DNA of 64,000 nt from Spirochaetae bacterium HGW-Spirochaetae-1 (lineage in GTDB: Bacteria > Spirochaetota > UBA4802 > UBA5550): assembly GCA_002839375.1 (NCBI GenBank), contig PGXY01000003.1, positions 281,863 through 345,862 of the forward strand. Reading direction: 5' to 3'. Within the stretch, counting starts at the first letter, position 1; each line of letters starts with the position of its first letter. Shown here piece by piece: positions 25,740 through 35,616 of this stretch. Under the pieces are notes generated by a model. It made no database searches. It saw only the letters and a list, made by a program, of their open reading frames with translations, and was not told where the DNA came from. Position numbers and translations under genes: made by a program.

Positions 25740-26996
25740 GTGGCATCAGAAGAAATACTCATTCCCTATGACAGAATGAAGGAACAGGTACTCAAGGAAC
25801 TGAACGAGTTTCTTGATTCGGCAACAACAGTGAGCGACATCCCCATTCCCGAGCTCTCGTATGAACGTGGGGCCACACAGGTATCCTTCATTATCCCCCC
25901 CCTCACGGACTCCATGCTTTTCGATTGCCTGGGTATCATTAAAAAGCATATCGACAATATCCGCATAAGCTCATTCAATGACGGACATTACGCATTCCAG
26001 GCCATGAACCGGAACATGTTCAACACGGAAAATATGCTGGAAAACATGAAGGTGGAATTTTTCAGCCTGGTAAGTTCGCGCATCGAAATTTCAAAAAAGG
26101 GAAACCTCTCCCAGGAAGAAATAAATATCGTTATAGAACTTTTTAAAAAAATTCACTCTTCGATGAAAGAGGATCCGCTCAGCAGGCTTAAAAAACTCGG
26201 TGCTTCGGTGTTCACCGATAACAGTGCCCTGGGCTGGGACTATATTGCCGGCTATGATGAGGTGAAAAGAAAGATACGCGAATCCATCATCCTCCCCTTG
26301 CAGAATCCCGGGATATATGACGCCATTGCACAACTGACGCGCAAGGTCTATGAAAGCAACAGACCCCGGGCCATTCTTTTCGAAGGCCCTCCCGGCGTGG
26401 GGAAAACCACCGTGGCAAGAATCATCGCCGGCGAGGCAAAAGTTCCCCTCATTTATGTCCCCATTGAATCCATCATGTCGAAATGGTACGGCCAGTCCTC
26501 CCAAAACCTTGCCCGGATATTCGACGCCGGTGAAGACATGAATGGCGCCATTATTTTCCTCGATGAAATAGACTCTCTGGCCGGATCGCGGGACCAGAAC
26601 ATGTTCGAGGCCACGCGCCGCATCCTCTCGGTACTGCTCAGGAAGCTCGACGGGATCGACGCCGCAACCACCACCATAACGATCGGTGCCACTAACAGGA
26701 AAAATGACCTGGATCACGCCCTCATCAGCAGGTTTGACCAGACCATACTCTTCCCCCTGCCTAATGCGGCGGAACGTACGGCCATTTTCGGCAATTATGC
26801 CAGACATCTCAAAGAAGAGGAATTGTCGGTGCTGGGAGAGCGCTCAAATCAGCTTTCAGGAAGGAGCATCAAGGATATTTGTGAATTCGCCGAACGGCGC
26901 TGGGTCAGAAAAATCCTCATACAAAAAGGGGAGCCGACGACGCCGCCCTTTGAATACTACAAGAGAACGATTCAGCTATGGCTGAACCAGGAATAG
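25740..26996 (+). CDS. AAA+ ATPase of the classic (FtsH/p97/Vps4-like) clade
   Basis: A 418-residue ATPase with a GTG start at 25740. An N-terminal region of about 165 residues precedes a single AAA module: Walker A GPPGVGKT (216-223), pore-loop-like SKWYGQSSQNL (about 244), Walker B IIFLDEIDSLAG (about 270), sensor 1 IGATNR (about 315) and the second-region-of-homology arginine in LISRFD (about 326). The SKWYGQS segment is typical of katanin/Vps4-type remodelers. No protease or membrane segment. Likely remodels a protein or complex; partner unknown, perhaps linked to the lipoprotein encoded just upstream. Confidence 0.85.
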   Translation: MASEEILIPYDRMKEQVLKELNEFLDSATTVSDIPIPELSYERGATQVSFIIPPLTDSMLFDCLGIIKKHIDNIRISSFNDGHYAFQAMNRNMFNTENMLENMKVEFFSLVSSRIEISKKGNLSQEEINIVIELFKKIHSSMKEDPLSRLKKLGASVFTDNSALGWDYIAGYDEVKRKIRESIILPLQNPGIYDAIAQLTRKVYESNRPRAILFEGPPGVGKTTVARIIAGEAKVPLIYVPIESIMSKWYGQSSQNLARIFDAGEDMNGAIIFLDEIDSLAGSRDQNMFEATRRILSVLLRKLDGIDAATTTITIGATNRKNDLDHALISRFDQTILFPLPNAAERTAIFGNYARHLKEEELSVLGERSNQLSGRSIKDICEFAERRWVRKILIQKGEPTTPPFEYYKRTIQLWLNQE

Positions 26997-27000
26997 GTAT

Positions 27001-27303
27001 TCACTTCACCCCGTCCGTAAGCTTTTTCAGATTGAGCAGGGAATCGGCATCGCCCTTCCCGAAATTTCCCGGTTTCAGCCTGTCGATCTGCTCGCTCCCA
27101 TGCTGCAGTATTTCCTCCGTGGTCAGGGGGATTTTCTGTCCCGAATAGGCGAGATAGCCCGCATACAGAACCAGCACCAGTACTGACACAAGAAAGAGCT
27201 TAAAAAGCTTTTTGAGTATGGTGATAAGCACCATGATGGCTATGAGAATGGCAATAACCAGATAGAATACATTGGATGTCAGGAGATCAATGAGATTTTC
27301 CAT
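27001..27303 (-). CDS. Small membrane protein, unknown
   Basis: A 100-residue protein with one long or two short hydrophobic segments (about 12-30 and 36-54) and a polar C-terminal tail (TEEILQHGSEQIDRL). I start it at the Met at 27303; another Met lies two codons upstream. Convergent with the AAA+ gene, with only 4 bp between stops. Family not recognised. Confidence 0.6.
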   Translation of the reverse strand: MENLIDLLTSNVFYLVIAILIAIMVLITILKKLFKLFLVSVLVLVLYAGYLAYSGQKIPLTTEEILQHGSEQIDRLKPGNFGKGDADSLLNLKKLTDGVK

Positions 27304-27464
27304 ATACATGACCCTGCCGTATCCTCCATTAAAATAAAGTGAACTGTAAACGACATAATCCTTTCTTAAATCCCTGTCAATTTCTTTATTCTCAGGTCAT
27401 TCAGTTTTTGATTTCATACCCATGCGGTATAAATCTGATACGCCGGAAAATTTAAATTGATTAT

Positions 27465-30400
27465 TTGGCCGTCACGGGGTATACTGACACTATAAAAATA
27501 AAAAATCCCATTGTTATCGAGACCCGTACACCCATGGAAAAAGCCCTTGAAAGAAGTATCGCCAGCAGCCTCTGCCGTTTCCGCGTAGAAGATGAAGATC
27601 TTATTACCGATGCAAAAGTGAAGGCCGAGATAGCCCAGGCCTTCAGGGAAAAACGATGCTTCGGATTCTATCCCGACCGGGACACGGTGTCCCGCATTAA
27701 AGACGGCGACCCCGTTGAGATATTCAGGGAACGTTTCCTGGACATGCTCAACCGCATATTCGACAGCGAGGCCGATGGCGATCAGACTATCCGTAACAGG
27801 CTGGCCAGCGATACCAGGCTCATCTCACGTATCATCTTAGCCCTGGCCTTCTTTCACCGGGCCGTTGCCGAAGGACAGTTCACCTCTATATATGACCGGC
27901 GGATAGTGCTGATTAAGGAACGGGCCGGCATGCCCACCCTGTATCATATATCACGGGAATCTACGGTCATATCCCACGTGGGCCAGGGTCCTCCCTGGAC
28001 TGAAATTCCCACCATATACCTGGGCTTAAATATTTTTTTCGCCCTGACAGCCGAGCAAAAAAAGGGGGGAAATGATCTCTTCGAGGCCTTCAAACTGCTC
28101 CTCATGGTGGAAGAACGGACAATTGAAACCGGGTATGTCCATGAAGTGGCCTTTCCTCCCCAGGTATCTCGCGCCCTGGTATTCCTGGTTGAACAGGTCA
28201 TTGATTCCACTGTCATGGAGGAAATCGAGTGGATCGCCCCCGAGGTTAAGCCGGTCAAAAAATTCACCGACGCCAACAGGAAAAACCTCCTGCGTGACCT
28301 GGACACCCGTGTTCACGACGATGAATTGAACTTTGATTACGAAAAAAACCTCCACGCCGTCACGACGCTGGAACGGCTCGCCCGTCGTTATAAAAACAGT
28401 GATGACCGGAAAACACTCCATGAAGTCATGCGGCTTCTGGTGGCCGCTTCGGGACATGACATACATGAAGTGCGGAACAAGGCAAACATGCTCATCGAGA
28501 GAATTTTGTCCCCGAAGGAATTCGATGCTCCACTGGCGACCAAATTTATAAATATCAGCATCGGCGATTCATACTTGTTCACCTTCAGGAACCTTGACAG
28601 TAAAATTAAGGGATACTATCTTCGCATATATAAAAACCGCAGCGGCGCGGAGCTGACGCTGGAAAAGGAAATCACTTTTGACGAGGTCAGACTCAAGTAC
28701 GATGAGGCGGATAACCTGTTCCGCTGCAAGTTCGCTTTCAAGGAATACGGGCACTACGACTTTGCCGTAATAAGAAAAAAAACCAAGAACATGGAATGGA
28801 TTCACGACCCCGGATGCAACGGCCGGGTCAATGTCATCCCCGATGTGCGGGGTGAAATCATATTGGAAATTTTCACTGACATTCATGGGCATACAAAAGT
28901 ATACTGGCGCAATAATGACGGTCATCCCGGCCTCCTCTATAATGAAAACGGCGAGGTAATACGGCTTGGGAATCTTTCCGATGTGACGGCCCACCTGGAA
29001 GACATTAAAAGCCGTTATTATATCACGGCCATCTATCTCCTGGGAACACAGAAACGGGGGAACAACCGGGAAGACTGGGCTCCCGAGGCATCATCACCAT
29101 CACCCTTCTCCCCCATGAGTCTCATCGAAATCGAACCCTCGCTGGGCGGCGAACAATCCTTTAAAAAGCTGGTAAGCCGCGCCCATGAACTGAATATCAA
29201 AATCATCGTGGACATCGTCCCCCACATCAACAGGAGGAGCGACCACCTCCCGGACAGTTTCGTGGTGAAAACCTACGATAACGAAGGCAACGTAGTCATG
29301 CGCTCCTCCACGGACGGAAAATACGGGTCATGGAACGACGGCAAACTGCTGAACTACCGTAAATTCGAGATATGGGAATGGCTCACCAGGTCCATCACAA
29401 CGCTCATAGATAACTTTGATATTGACGGGATCCGCTTCGACTCAGCCCATGCCGTTCCCATCATGATGAAAAAAAATAATTATCTCTACACCTATGACGT
29501 AAAGCGCACCCACGAGGAAATGGTTGAAGGCGATATAATCGTCAATGACCGCGAACACGGTCACCACATCACCACCGGTTACTATGACTCGGCCTGCCGG
29601 GACCAGATCTCCGTTCCTCTTCACTATTACATCATGCTCAATGTGGAACGAAAGCTACGGGAACGAAATAAAAATTACTTCATAAATATAGCCGAATGTT
29701 ACTGGGGCCACGAACGTTTCCTCACCAGGACCGGGCTCATCCCCTACAACTCGTCCCTTTTTAAAATCTGTGAAAATATCGTACAGGGAAAAACAGATGT
29801 AAGGGAGATATATCATATCTACGACACCTACTATCCCGCCGTGCTTCCCGAGGGAACCGAATTGCTGGGCATACTGGGCAACCACGACGAACGCCGGGCA
29901 TTGAACACCTTCGGACACCGGGGACTCAGGGCCACCGTAGCCCTCACCTCCTTCATGCATAACATCATCATGGACTACGAAGGGAGCGCCGAGGGTGAGA
30001 GCTGGAAGGTGTTCCTGGACAACATCTTTGTAAACTGGAACCAGTTTGAATACGCATCGCACCGCAGCGTCGACCCCTTTTACCGGGAGTGGTACCGTTT
30101 CCATCGTTCTGCCCGGGGCAAGGGACATCTCATCTGGGCGAATAACAACCAGGTCGCCGCAGCCATGAAATTCACCGGAGATATCGTCTGGATTGGCGCT
30201 TTCAATTTTTCAGATGTGTCGCAGAACATCTCGCTCCAGTTCGATAATCCCACACTCCCCATTCCCGGTGACGCCTGCTACCGCCTCGTCGATGTCATTT
30301 TTTCCGAAACGACAGGCAGGTACGGGTATTACCGCGGAGACGAACTGAAGATTTCACGAATCAACACCGTCGTTTCATATACGGACCGCGTTAAGCTCTT

Positions 30401-32423
30401 CCGGCTTGAAAAAGTAAGTATCGAAGAACACTATCTCGATTTTCTTCGCGATTCCTTCATCCGTCTATGCACACTGGCAGCCGTGGACAGCATACGCTCC
30501 AATTTCGCCTTCTCGGAAATCATGAGCCATTGCGGCAGTTATGACGACGCCGAGGAATTCATAAAAAACAAACTATCCCCGCTCTTCAGTGACAACTACG
30601 AAAACCTGCTCCTGGGACTCAAGAGAGCCGTCTATCACCTGTACAGGAACAACCTGGTTGACGGCCGCGTCCTTTTCAACTACGCACGAAAGTTCGAGCA
30701 CTCAAAAAACACCGTACTGAAAGACCTGGGGGAAAAACTCATCCGCTTCAACAGGCGCGGCCCCCTGGTTTTCATGTCTGCCGAGGCCGATCCCTTTTCA
30801 AAAAGCGGCGGACTTGCCAGCGTCGTGTACGAGCTCCCCCGGGAATTGGCACAACTGGGTGAGGATGTGCATGTAATCACGGGATTGTACCGCCATGGTT
30901 CCGACAAGGAACGCCACAGGATGAACGAAGCGGTAAAGAAACATGGCATCACCTATACGGGAGTCAATGTCCGTTTTTACATCATGGACCGTCCCTGCGA
31001 GGTAGGCGTACATCATGGAATCGTCGACGGCATTCATTATTATCTTCTCGAGCATTATGAATTCTTCGACGGCCTCTACTGGGGATTTACCGCCGAGGAG
31101 AAGCTGCGGCGAAGAGTGGCCTTTGCCCGGTCCTGCGCCGAGGTCATATCGGTCTTTAACCTTGACCCGCACTACACATTCACCAATGACGCGTATATAG
31201 GACTTTTCAACGGAATAGTCAAGTGCGATCCTTATTACGCGAACAGCGAACACTTCCGTAGAAACACCTTTCTCCACATCGTGCACAACGGTGGATGGCA
31301 GTATTTCGACGCCTATAACCGTCACGAACGGGATTTCGACCTTTTCAACCTGTTCAATCTCCCGGCCTGGCGCGCCCATGAATTCTGTGATCCCGTATTC
31401 CGGGACCGCATCAACTGCATGGCCACGGGGATACGATTCGCCGACCGAACCATCACCGTGAGTCCGTCATATGCACGCCAGATAGAATATGCCTGCGACG
31501 GCATGGAGAGAATACTGAATAACGTCATCGGCATCAGCAACGCCATCGGCAGGGATTTCAAAAATACAATCATACAGCGCTACAACTCTTCGAATTTCAT
31601 AGAGCACAACTACATGAAGCTCGTTGACCATATCCGGGAAAACGCCGCACTCCAGGAAAAAATTGAAACAAGATATCCCGAAATACTCAAAAGCGCATAC
31701 GGCGTCGATTCGATCGAGGACCCGACTCGCAATGCTATTGTCAAGCGAATCCGCAACAAGCTCCTGCTGCAGGCCGAGAGGGGCCTTGTTGTCGACCCGG
31801 ATATCATCCTTTTTACCATGATTCACCGCATCTCGGAACAGAAAGGATTTCAGCTTCTTCTCGAGGCCTCCGAGGGCGTGTTCAGAAACCTCGGGTACCA
31901 GGCTATCATCGGCGGTGCCGTATCTTCCGGTGACAGGCGCGGTGATGAAATAGCCCACGGCCTGTACCTCCTTGGACAGTATTACCCGGGGAACGTCAAC
32001 GTCAACTTCGGCTTTCAGGATGTTGCCATCCCGCTTCTGGCATCGGACCTTTTCTGCATGCCGTCCATGCATGAACCGGGAGGCATCAGCCAGCTTGAGG
32101 CCTTCGCAACGGGCTGCCTTGTCGTGGCCCGGGCAACGGGAGGTCTGCGTGACACAGTCCTGCCCATCCTGACACAGGGAAACAGGGTGAAGGGAAACGG
32201 TTTCCTTTTTTCTGATTACCATTCCTGGGCCTTCTATGACGCCATGCAGCGCGCCGCAGCCTTCTTCAGGGATAGCAGTGAAGAAACGGTTCACGCGGCG
32301 CGCATGAACGCGGAAAATTCCGTCTACTACTGGGACAGGCCGGCGAAACAATATGTTCAGACCATATACGACCTGACGGAGACAATCCGTATCTTCGACA
32401 TAGACAATATACCAGGCAGCTGA
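27465..32423 (+). CDS. Fused GH13 amylase-type and GT5 glycogen-synthase-type glucan enzyme
   Basis: A 1652-residue protein without signal peptide. About 1-350: helical domain I do not recognise. About 360-450: beta domain as seen before amylase barrels. About 455-1000: GH13 domain with all four conserved regions, IVDIVPHI (about 580), nucleophile Asp658 in IRFDSAHAVP, acid Glu744 in IAECYW, and Asp808 in GNHDE. About 1100-1640: GT5 domain with the ADP-glucose loop KSGGLA (Lys1113) and the C-terminal EPGGISQLEAFATG motif (Glu1537). Both active sites look intact. The start is a TTG behind a TATAAA box (27428-27433); no clear ribosome site, so the ATG at 27534 is possible. It may make, extend or rearrange an alpha-glucan; the order resembles fungal alpha-1,3-glucan synthases, minus their membrane part. 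Confidence 0.88.
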   Translation: MAVTGYTDTIKIKNPIVIETRTPMEKALERSIASSLCRFRVEDEDLITDAKVKAEIAQAFREKRCFGFYPDRDTVSRIKDGDPVEIFRERFLDMLNRIFDSEADGDQTIRNRLASDTRLISRIILALAFFHRAVAEGQFTSIYDRRIVLIKERAGMPTLYHISRESTVISHVGQGPPWTEIPTIYLGLNIFFALTAEQKKGGNDLFEAFKLLLMVEERTIETGYVHEVAFPPQVSRALVFLVEQVIDSTVMEEIEWIAPEVKPVKKFTDANRKNLLRDLDTRVHDDELNFDYEKNLHAVTTLERLARRYKNSDDRKTLHEVMRLLVAASGHDIHEVRNKANMLIERILSPKEFDAPLATKFINISIGDSYLFTFRNLDSKIKGYYLRIYKNRSGAELTLEKEITFDEVRLKYDEADNLFRCKFAFKEYGHYDFAVIRKKTKNMEWIHDPGCNGRVNVIPDVRGEIILEIFTDIHGHTKVYWRNNDGHPGLLYNENGEVIRLGNLSDVTAHLEDIKSRYYITAIYLLGTQKRGNNREDWAPEASSPSPFSPMSLIEIEPSLGGEQSFKKLVSRAHELNIKIIVDIVPHINRRSDHLPDSFVVKTYDNEGNVVMRSSTDGKYGSWNDGKLLNYRKFEIWEWLTRSITTLIDNFDIDGIRFDSAHAVPIMMKKNNYLYTYDVKRTHEEMVEGDIIVNDREHGHHITTGYYDSACRDQISVPLHYYIMLNVERKLRERNKNYFINIAECYWGHERFLTRTGLIPYNSSLFKICENIVQGKTDVREIYHIYDTYYPAVLPEGTELLGILGNHDERRALNTFGHRGLRATVALTSFMHNIIMDYEGSAEGESWKVFLDNIFVNWNQFEYASHRSVDPFYREWYRFHRSARGKGHLIWANNNQVAAAMKFTGDIVWIGAFNFSDVSQNISLQFDNPTLPIPGDACYRLVDVIFSETTGRYGYYRGDELKISRINTVVSYTDRVKLFRLEKVSIEEHYLDFLRDSFIRLCTLAAVDSIRSNFAFSEIMSHCGSYDDAEEFIKNKLSPLFSDNYENLLLGLKRAVYHLYRNNLVDGRVLFNYARKFEHSKNTVLKDLGEKLIRFNRRGPLVFMSAEADPFSKSGGLASVVYELPRELAQLGEDVHVITGLYRHGSDKERHRMNEAVKKHGITYTGVNVRFYIMDRPCEVGVHHGIVDGIHYYLLEHYEFFDGLYWGFTAEEKLRRRVAFARSCAEVISVFNLDPHYTFTNDAYIGLFNGIVKCDPYYANSEHFRRNTFLHIVHNGGWQYFDAYNRHERDFDLFNLFNLPAWRAHEFCDPVFRDRINCMATGIRFADRTITVSPSYARQIEYACDGMERILNNVIGISNAIGRDFKNTIIQRYNSSNFIEHNYMKLVDHIRENAALQEKIETRYPEILKSAYGVDSIEDPTRNAIVKRIRNKLLLQAERGLVVDPDIILFTMIHRISEQKGFQLLLEASEGVFRNLGYQAIIGGAVSSGDRRGDEIAHGLYLLGQYYPGNVNVNFGFQDVAIPLLASDLFCMPSMHEPGGISQLEAFATGCLVVARATGGLRDTVLPILTQGNRVKGNGFLFSDYHSWAFYDAMQRAAAFFRDSSEETVHAARMNAENSVYYWDRPAKQYVQTIYDLTETIRIFDIDNIPGS

Positions 32424-32439
32424 GAAGCACCGGACAGCC

Positions 32440-33030
32440 ATGAAACTAAAATCAACCATCACGGCGATCTCTTTCGCCTTAATCCTCACGACATGCGGTA
32501 CAACCCCTGCGGACAGGACCGGAGCCCCCATAGACCGTGTCATTAATACCCTGAACGGCGAGCCTGTTATCCCGCGTCGTGCAAACACCATATATATCGA
32601 GCCTTTTCTTAACCGCACGGCTCAGCCCGATATACATGACCGTCTCCATGCCATGCTTAATAAGCATATTACCGATGACGGCAGGCTGGCCATAACCACG
32701 GAAAAAACAATGGCCGATCTTCTGCTGCGCGGTATCATCGTTCAGTACAGGGCGTCACCCGTAACCTTTACCGATTTCGGCCGCCCGGAAAAGGTGCGCC
32801 TGCTCATTGCAATGAACATAATGCTTGTAGACCTGAAAAAAGACAGGGTCATCCTGCAGAATTCCGGCGTACAGGCCTTCAGGACCTTCTCCGAGATAAA
32901 GCCGCCCGTGGAAACCGAATTTCAGGCCCGGGAGCGGTTGATCGAAAGCCTTGCCAAACGGCTATTGTCAATGATAGCATCGGGATGGTACACAGACCAG
33001 ATGACTCCCGTAGAAAAAGGAAAAAAATAA
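32440..33030 (+). CDS. lptE: LptE-like LPS-assembly lipoprotein
   Basis: A 196-residue precursor with signal peptide and lipobox ILTTC (Cys19). The mature part has the LptE pattern of a short fold with an amphipathic helix after IYIEPFLNRTAQPDIHDRL and later strands (LLLRGIIVQYRASPVTF). In E. coli LptE plugs the LptD barrel that inserts LPS. Gene order lptE-holA is the same as in E. coli, which supports the call. Its TAA overlaps the holA ATG (TAATG). If right, the organism carries LPS. Confidence 0.72.
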   Translation: MKLKSTITAISFALILTTCGTTPADRTGAPIDRVINTLNGEPVIPRRANTIYIEPFLNRTAQPDIHDRLHAMLNKHITDDGRLAITTEKTMADLLLRGIIVQYRASPVTFTDFGRPEKVRLLIAMNIMLVDLKKDRVILQNSGVQAFRTFSEIKPPVETEFQARERLIESLAKRLLSMIASGWYTDQMTPVEKGKK

Positions 33031-34058
33031 TGGCCATAAAGAAATATCCCAGCTCAAAAGTTTTCAAGGCCGAACTGGACCGAAAAAAATTATATCCTGC
33101 TTATCTTTTTATGGGGGAGGAAGAGGGAGAAAAGGACAAATTCATCGGCCGTATACTGGATGCCATTTTTAAAAATACCGATGAAAGGCGGAATTCAACG
33201 GGACGTTTTCACATAGACAACGATGAATTCATGGCCGCAGCGGATTTTATCCTGTCGTCATCCATGTTCTCCAGCTCAAAAGTCTGCATCATGAGCAACA
33301 TGGATGCCCTGAAAAATCCCAAATCCTACCAGGCGCTTCTGGAGGATATCATTTTCAACAAACCCGACGGTACGACAATAATAATGACCACGCTTAAAAA
33401 CAGGCCGCCCGATTTCCTCACACAGAAACAGCTCGAAACAATTATGGTCGTCCAGTTCTGGAGATATTTTGACAATGATATTTACAATTACATAATGACG
33501 TGTATCCGAAAAATGGGTCTCACCATCGATGAAAAGGGGATGAATCTCCTCATTGAGAGGACGGGGAAGGACATCAAAAAAATCGATGAGGCGCTGGAGA
33601 TGATACGGTATTCCGGATCGGGTGATATAATCACTGGCCAAACCATAGCCGGTCTTCTGCACGACGTAAGCGAGGTTTCCCTCTTTGACTTTACGGACCT
33701 TCTTTTTAAAAAGGATAGAAGGGCGATTCCGCTCTACAAGAAACTGATCGATGAAGGAATTCCCGAGGGCCGCATTTTTTTCGAGATAACCCGACAATTT
33801 GATCTGTTGGAAAAATATTATTCATTCACCGAAGCCGGCATGGCCGTCGACGAGGCCGTTGAAAAATGCGGCATCAACCAGAAAAGCCGGGAAAAATTCA
33901 TGGCCTCCACGCGTGCGTTTCCCGGTGAGTCGCTGAAAAAGCTTTATCCCCTTATAGCCCGAACCGACTACAGGAGAAAAAGCTCTTCCTCATATGGCGA
34001 CATTACGGCAACTCCCACGTTCATTCTCGTGGCGGATATCGTCACCGCTCAGAGATAA
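33030..34058 (+). CDS. holA: DNA polymerase III subunit delta
   Basis: Clamp-loader subunit that opens the beta sliding clamp. The 342-residue protein shows the delta layout: N-terminal domain (YPAYLFMGEEEGEKDKFI, about 18-35), a region like VCIMSNMDAL..KPDGTTIIM, the central RTGKDIKKIDEALEMI segment (about 188-203), and C-terminal SLKKLYPLIARTDYRRKSS. Start at 33030 is set by the TAATG overlap with lptE; frames opening earlier would run into lptE. Its 3' end overlaps the convergent HEAT-repeat gene by 10 bp. Confidence 0.88.
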   Translation: MAIKKYPSSKVFKAELDRKKLYPAYLFMGEEEGEKDKFIGRILDAIFKNTDERRNSTGRFHIDNDEFMAAADFILSSSMFSSSKVCIMSNMDALKNPKSYQALLEDIIFNKPDGTTIIMTTLKNRPPDFLTQKQLETIMVVQFWRYFDNDIYNYIMTCIRKMGLTIDEKGMNLLIERTGKDIKKIDEALEMIRYSGSGDIITGQTIAGLLHDVSEVSLFDFTDLLFKKDRRAIPLYKKLIDEGIPEGRIFFEITRQFDLLEKYYSFTEAGMAVDEAVEKCGINQKSREKFMASTRAFPGESLKKLYPLIARTDYRRKSSSSYGDITATPTFILVADIVTAQR

Positions 34059-35410
34059 TTCTTCATCAGCTGCCGTATAACACCTCGTAGAAGCTCTTTG
34101 AATATGATCTCCTGCTCCGTTGAGTAAAGGTCAAATAAGGGGACTATGGATTCCCTGAAATTCATGTAACCCAGGGCGTACAGCGCCGAACATCTCACAT
34201 ACCGGATCTTATCGTTTTTCACAATATCGATGAGCCTGTTTATCATGATACGCGAACGGTATTTCCCCAGGGAAGAGCACACCTCGGCCCGAACGCGATA
34301 ATCGCCGTCTTCAAGCCCTTCCATGAGGATTTGCATATTCCTTTCCTCTTTGAGGACGCCGAGTATCCATGCCGTCTTTATCCTCATTCTCACATTTTTA
34401 TCTTCAAGCAGAACCTTGCGGAGGGCTGCGGGGTTTCCTGTTTTCTTCACGCGCAGCAGGGTCTCGATGATCAGATCTTTAATTTCATCATCATCCTCAT
34501 CGAGAAGGCGGGATGAAACGGCATAGGCCGAACCGGACAGGGCAAATTTATAAAGCGAACGCACCGACTCCAGCCTTACATCGCGATTTGCATCAGACAG
34601 GGTTTTCAACAGCACATACAGGGCTCCCGTATCCTGAAATTCTCCCAGGACCATGATGGCGTTTATCCTGACCTCGTCATCGGAATCGTCCAGGGCGCTC
34701 TTCCGTATGACCGAAACGGCTTTTTTCATACCGTTTTCCAGCACGCAATGCAGGGCATATATGCGCACCGATTTATTCTCATCCTCCAGGAGCCCCATCA
34801 GTATCTGTTGAAAACGCATATCATAGAGAAAGTAGAGGGCTTCCACGGCATAGATTCTCTTTACCGGGCTGTCGCTTCCGGCCATTTCAATAATGAAGGG
34901 ATAGACCCTGTCATCACCGCTTTTCTGCAGGGCCATTGCCGCACTCCTGCGTACGGTCCGGAAGGGGCTGTACAATTCACGGGCAATGGGAAGAACGGCC
35001 CGCCTGTCATTCAGCGTACTGACATGTTCAATAACTTCCTGTTTTAAAATAAAAGAACGGGTCTTTTCCAATATTTCAACCCAGCTGTCCACGGCGCTCT
35101 CGGAAGGATACAGCTTCAATACGTCGATATAATTCTGTCGTTGAGCTGATTTATCATTATCGATAATGGCTTTAACCAGCAAAGGGAGGAACTCCGGCGG
35201 TGTATTTTTCTGAATGTAGGAGATGGAGGCCTTCCGCTCCTCCTCTTTTGCCGAGGTTATGTTGTTGAAAATTTTCTTCCCCGTATCTTCGGTACTCTTT
35301 TCTCCCCCATCCTGGGCCTGAAGTGCCGTGGCAGCACACACCATGAGGCCGATGATAATCCAGCGGCAGATGTGACCATTTATTGCTGACAATCGTATTT
35401 TCTTGTTCAT
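34049..35410 (-). CDS. Exported HEAT-repeat protein
   Basis: A 453-residue protein with a hydrophobic N-terminal signal (about 17-35, ends LQAQDG) followed by about ten HEAT/PBS-lyase-like helical repeats of 30-35 residues (SESAVDSWVEIL.., DDRVYPFIIEMA.., EVRINAIMVLGEFQD.., YRVRAEVCSSLGKYRS). Such scaffolds bind other proteins; spirochaetes hold several exported members. I start at the ATG at 35410; an upstream Met at 35461 gives an unlikely charged extension. Partner unknown. Confidence 0.78.
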   Translation of the reverse strand: MNKKIRLSAINGHICRWIIIGLMVCAATALQAQDGGEKSTEDTGKKIFNNITSAKEEERKASISYIQKNTPPEFLPLLVKAIIDNDKSAQRQNYIDVLKLYPSESAVDSWVEILEKTRSFILKQEVIEHVSTLNDRRAVLPIARELYSPFRTVRRSAAMALQKSGDDRVYPFIIEMAGSDSPVKRIYAVEALYFLYDMRFQQILMGLLEDENKSVRIYALHCVLENGMKKAVSVIRKSALDDSDDEVRINAIMVLGEFQDTGALYVLLKTLSDANRDVRLESVRSLYKFALSGSAYAVSSRLLDEDDDEIKDLIIETLLRVKKTGNPAALRKVLLEDKNVRMRIKTAWILGVLKEERNMQILMEGLEDGDYRVRAEVCSSLGKYRSRIMINRLIDIVKNDKIRYVRCSALYALGYMNFRESIVPLFDLYSTEQEIIFKELLRGVIRQLMKNYL

Positions 35411-35468
35411 ATTTAAGTCCCGTTGGAATTCTACCGGGTTTCTTTCCCGGATCAGGCTCACTATATAT

Positions 35469-35489
35469 AAAAACCCGGCATAACCGGGT
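35469..35489 (-). terminator. Terminator after the TetR gene
   Basis: On the minus strand ACCCGG-TTATG-CCGGGT followed by TTTTTATAT. It separates the TetR gene from the HEAT-repeat gene. A second inverted repeat, CGACGGTAA (35552-35560) with TTACCGTCG (35595-35603), lies between it and the TetR stop. Confidence 0.7.
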
Positions 35490-35616
35490 CTCGCTGTCTA
35501 TTCAGTCTATCATATTTATCGGGCTGAGGCGGCCCTTCCCTGCCACGAGACCGACGGTAAAGCTCCATCCATGACGCAGGCAGTGCAGACTCCCTTACCG
35601 TCGTGAAACGTATTTT

